Origin: Burkholderiales bacterium
GTDB lineage: Bacteria > Pseudomonadota > Gammaproteobacteria > Burkholderiales > Burkholderiaceae_C
Length of the DNA: 64,000 bases
Reading direction: 5' to 3'
Assembly (NCBI GenBank): GCA_016702555.1
Contig: JADJDV010000003.1
Span: 124,001 to 188,000 of the forward strand
Shown piece after piece: positions 62,594-64,000 of this stretch; position 1 is the stretch's first letter; the number at the start of each line of letters is the position of its first letter. Below the pieces are notes generated by a model. It did no database searches. It saw only the letters and a list, made by a program, of their open reading frames with translations, and had not been told where the DNA came from. Made by a program: the position numbers and the translations under genes.

Positions 62594-62634
62594 GGGCGGC
62601 GATTATCCACGTGTGCTGCAGTGCAGCATGGTCG

Positions 62635-63270
62635 TCAGCCGGCGATGGACCACGCCATCAGCAGCTGCGCGATGTAGTAGGTCGGCAAGCCCCAGGCCTT
62701 GTTCAAGAAGGTCTTGGCCACGAAAGCCTGCCGCGCCACCGCCAGATCGGACGCGGCGAACAGCAAGGCCCCCAGCGCCGGCAGCCAACGCCCGGTGGCC
62801 GCACTGAATGTGATCGCCAACGCGCACATCACCATGATCGCCACGATGTAGAGCACCACCGGGCCCCGCATCCCCGCGCCCAGGTGCGGCCAGAGCCAGC
62901 GCAGGCTGAGCACGCCGACCACCGCCATGCCGGCAGCAGCCGCTGCCAATACACCGGGTCGCCCCGGCGCTTGCACGAACGCCATCGAGAACGCGATGTG
63001 CGCCAGCAGGAAGAAGACCAGCCCAACCATGAAGGCCGTCGCGCGGTCTGACGCCAGCGCCACATCGCCCAGCGCGCTCAGCACCAGCGCGACCAGTACG
63101 ACGCTTCCGTACGTCGTGGACCAGGCGCCCAGCGACCACGCCAGCGCGATGAAGCTGGCGCTGGCCGCCGTCTTGACAACGCCCGCCGCCGATGGCCGCC
63201 CGGCCCGCTCGGCCCGCAGCAGTGCGCCGACGAAGACGAGGCAGACGATGGTGAACAGGAGGGGCAGCAT
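62635..63270 (-). CDS. YhhN-family (lysoplasmalogenase-like) membrane protein
   Basis: A 211-residue protein with about seven to eight helices, with the conserved LGDVALA and LFAASDLAVARQAF segments (aspartates) of the YhhN/TMEM86 family, whose animal members hydrolyse lysoplasmalogen. Function in bacteria is unclear. Divergent from mutL, with a 31-bp gap. Confidence 0.85.
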   Translation of the reverse strand: MLPLLFTIVCLVFVGALLRAERAGRPSAAGVVKTAASASFIALAWSLGAWSTTYGSVVLVALVLSALGDVALASDRATAFMVGLVFFLLAHIAFSMAFVQAPGRPGVLAAAAAGMAVVGVLSLRWLWPHLGAGMRGPVVLYIVAIMVMCALAITFSAATGRWLPALGALLFAASDLAVARQAFVAKTFLNKAWGLPTYYIAQLLMAWSIAG

Positions 63271-63301
63271 GGCGGCGTGGGGCGGTTCCTAGAATCATGG
63301 C

Positions 63302-64000
63302 ATGAGCACCACCCGCCGCCGCCCCATCCGTGAACTGCCCGACGAGCTGATCAGCCAGATCGCCGCCGGTGAAGTGGTGGAGCGCCCCGCCTCCGTGGTG
63401 CGCGAGCTGCTTGACAACGCGCTCGACGCCGGCGCCACGCAGATCACGCTGCGCCTGTCGGCCGGCGGCGTGCGCCTGATCAGCGTCGAGGACGACGGCG
63501 CCGGCATCCTGCCCGAGGAGATGGGCAAGGCGCTCAAGCGCCACGCCACCAGCAAGATCACCAGCCTGCCCGAACTGGAGGCGGTGGGCACCATGGGCTT
63601 TCGCGGCGAGGCGCTGGCCGCCATCAATTCGATTGCCGAGGTCACCCTGCTGTCGCGCGCTGGCGACCAGGAACATGCCAGGCTGCTGGACGGCCGCACC
63701 GGCGAACTGAAGCCCGCGGCGCGCGCCATCGGCACCACGGTGGAGGTCAAGGAGCTGTTCTACAGCGTGCCGGCGCGGCGCAAGTTCCTCAAGACCGACG
63801 CGACCGAGCTGGCGCACTGCATCGAGGCCGTGCGCCGCCACGCGCTGGCGCGGCCCGACGTCGGCTTTGCCATCTGGCACGAGGGCAAGCTGATCGAGCA
63901 GTGGCGCGCCCACCCGGGCGAAGCCGGCCGCGCGCAGCGCCTGGCCGACGTGCTGGGCGAGGACTTTCTGGCGCAATCCATCGCCATCGATCACCACGCC
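63302..64000 (+). CDS. mutL: MutL, mismatch repair (5' part only)
   Basis: The first 233 codons of MutL; the rest lies beyond the window. The GHKL ATPase motifs are present: IAAGEVVERPASVVRELLDNALDAGA, DDGAGI, RHATSKI and MGFRGEALAAI. The transducer domain begins near residue 215. MutL links MutS mismatch recognition to strand excision. Confidence 0.96.
   Translation, partial: MSTTRRRPIRELPDELISQIAAGEVVERPASVVRELLDNALDAGATQITLRLSAGGVRLISVEDDGAGILPEEMGKALKRHATSKITSLPELEAVGTMGFRGEALAAINSIAEVTLLSRAGDQEHARLLDGRTGELKPAARAIGTTVEVKELFYSVPARRKFLKTDATELAHCIEAVRRHALARPDVGFAIWHEGKLIEQWRAHPGEAGRAQRLADVLGEDFLAQSIAIDHHA

Noticed and set aside
1..64000. CRISPR arrays, tRNA or rRNA genes
   Set aside because: No regularly spaced direct repeats and no cloverleaf or rRNA-like sequences were noticed in either strand; a dedicated RNA search was not possible.

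Overview
The window is a GC-rich chromosomal segment from a denitrifying betaproteobacterium. Gene content and order (cysB of the 313-residue type, the trmD-rplS-Nudix-cobD-like run, several Bug/TctC binding proteins, an amiC/tsaE/queG/mutL neighbourhood) suggest Burkholderiales, probably Comamonadaceae. No rRNA, tRNA or CRISPR array was seen. About 50 genes are supported; both ends cut genes (lptG at the left, mutL at the right).

Layout. 1-2868: lptG end, a CbiX-type chelatase, cysB and a methionine-type aminotransferase. 2869-6799: a low-GC patch holding one large P-loop ATPase gene split by two inverted, near-identical IS5-family elements; each IS is flanked by a target duplication, and removing both restores one 497-codon frame. 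6787-14939: an rRNA-methyltransferase-like gene, a P-type cation ATPase and purL, which carries two in-frame repeat insertions. 14940-25725: a nitrite-reduction cluster: nirS, a strong terminator, nirC, nirF, a nirDL fusion, a second two-domain siroheme decarboxylase (nirGH-like), nirJ, an unknown lipoprotein and nirN, then a DNR-like Crp/Fnr regulator on the opposite strand. 25873-34690 (minus): a tightly overlapping operon with a CuA subunit, a heme-copper subunit I lacking the TM6 cross-linking tyrosine, a Sco protein, a cytochrome b/4Fe-4S/MvhD fusion, a small membrane protein, a second divergent heme-copper subunit and a cytochrome b/2Fe-2S/flavin-reductase fusion that is broken at its end. 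A heme A synthase-like gene diverges from it across a perfect FNR/DNR palindrome. 35823-46754: an aldehyde dehydrogenase of aromatic-CoA catabolism with a branched-chain-type ABC transporter, then a Bug protein/CoA-transferase/HMG-CoA-lyase-like set with a divergent LysR regulator. 46800-64000: mostly housekeeping genes.

How it fits together. Nitrite is reduced to NO by NirS, whose heme d1 is built from siroheme by NirDL/NirGH, NirJ, NirF and NirN. The neighbouring heme-copper operon is the natural candidate for the next step (NO reduction or another NO-linked reaction), because no norCB or norZ is present here and its catalytic subunits lack the tyrosine expected at TM6 of an A-type oxygen reductase. 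FNR/DNR-type boxes upstream of nirS, nirJ and the heme-copper operon suggest shared control by the DNR-like regulator lying between them.

Caution. Several genes that should be intact (tsaE, an Asp/Glu racemase, one transposase) carry one- or two-base losses, mostly at short G or C runs. Some apparent pseudogenes may therefore be sequence errors.
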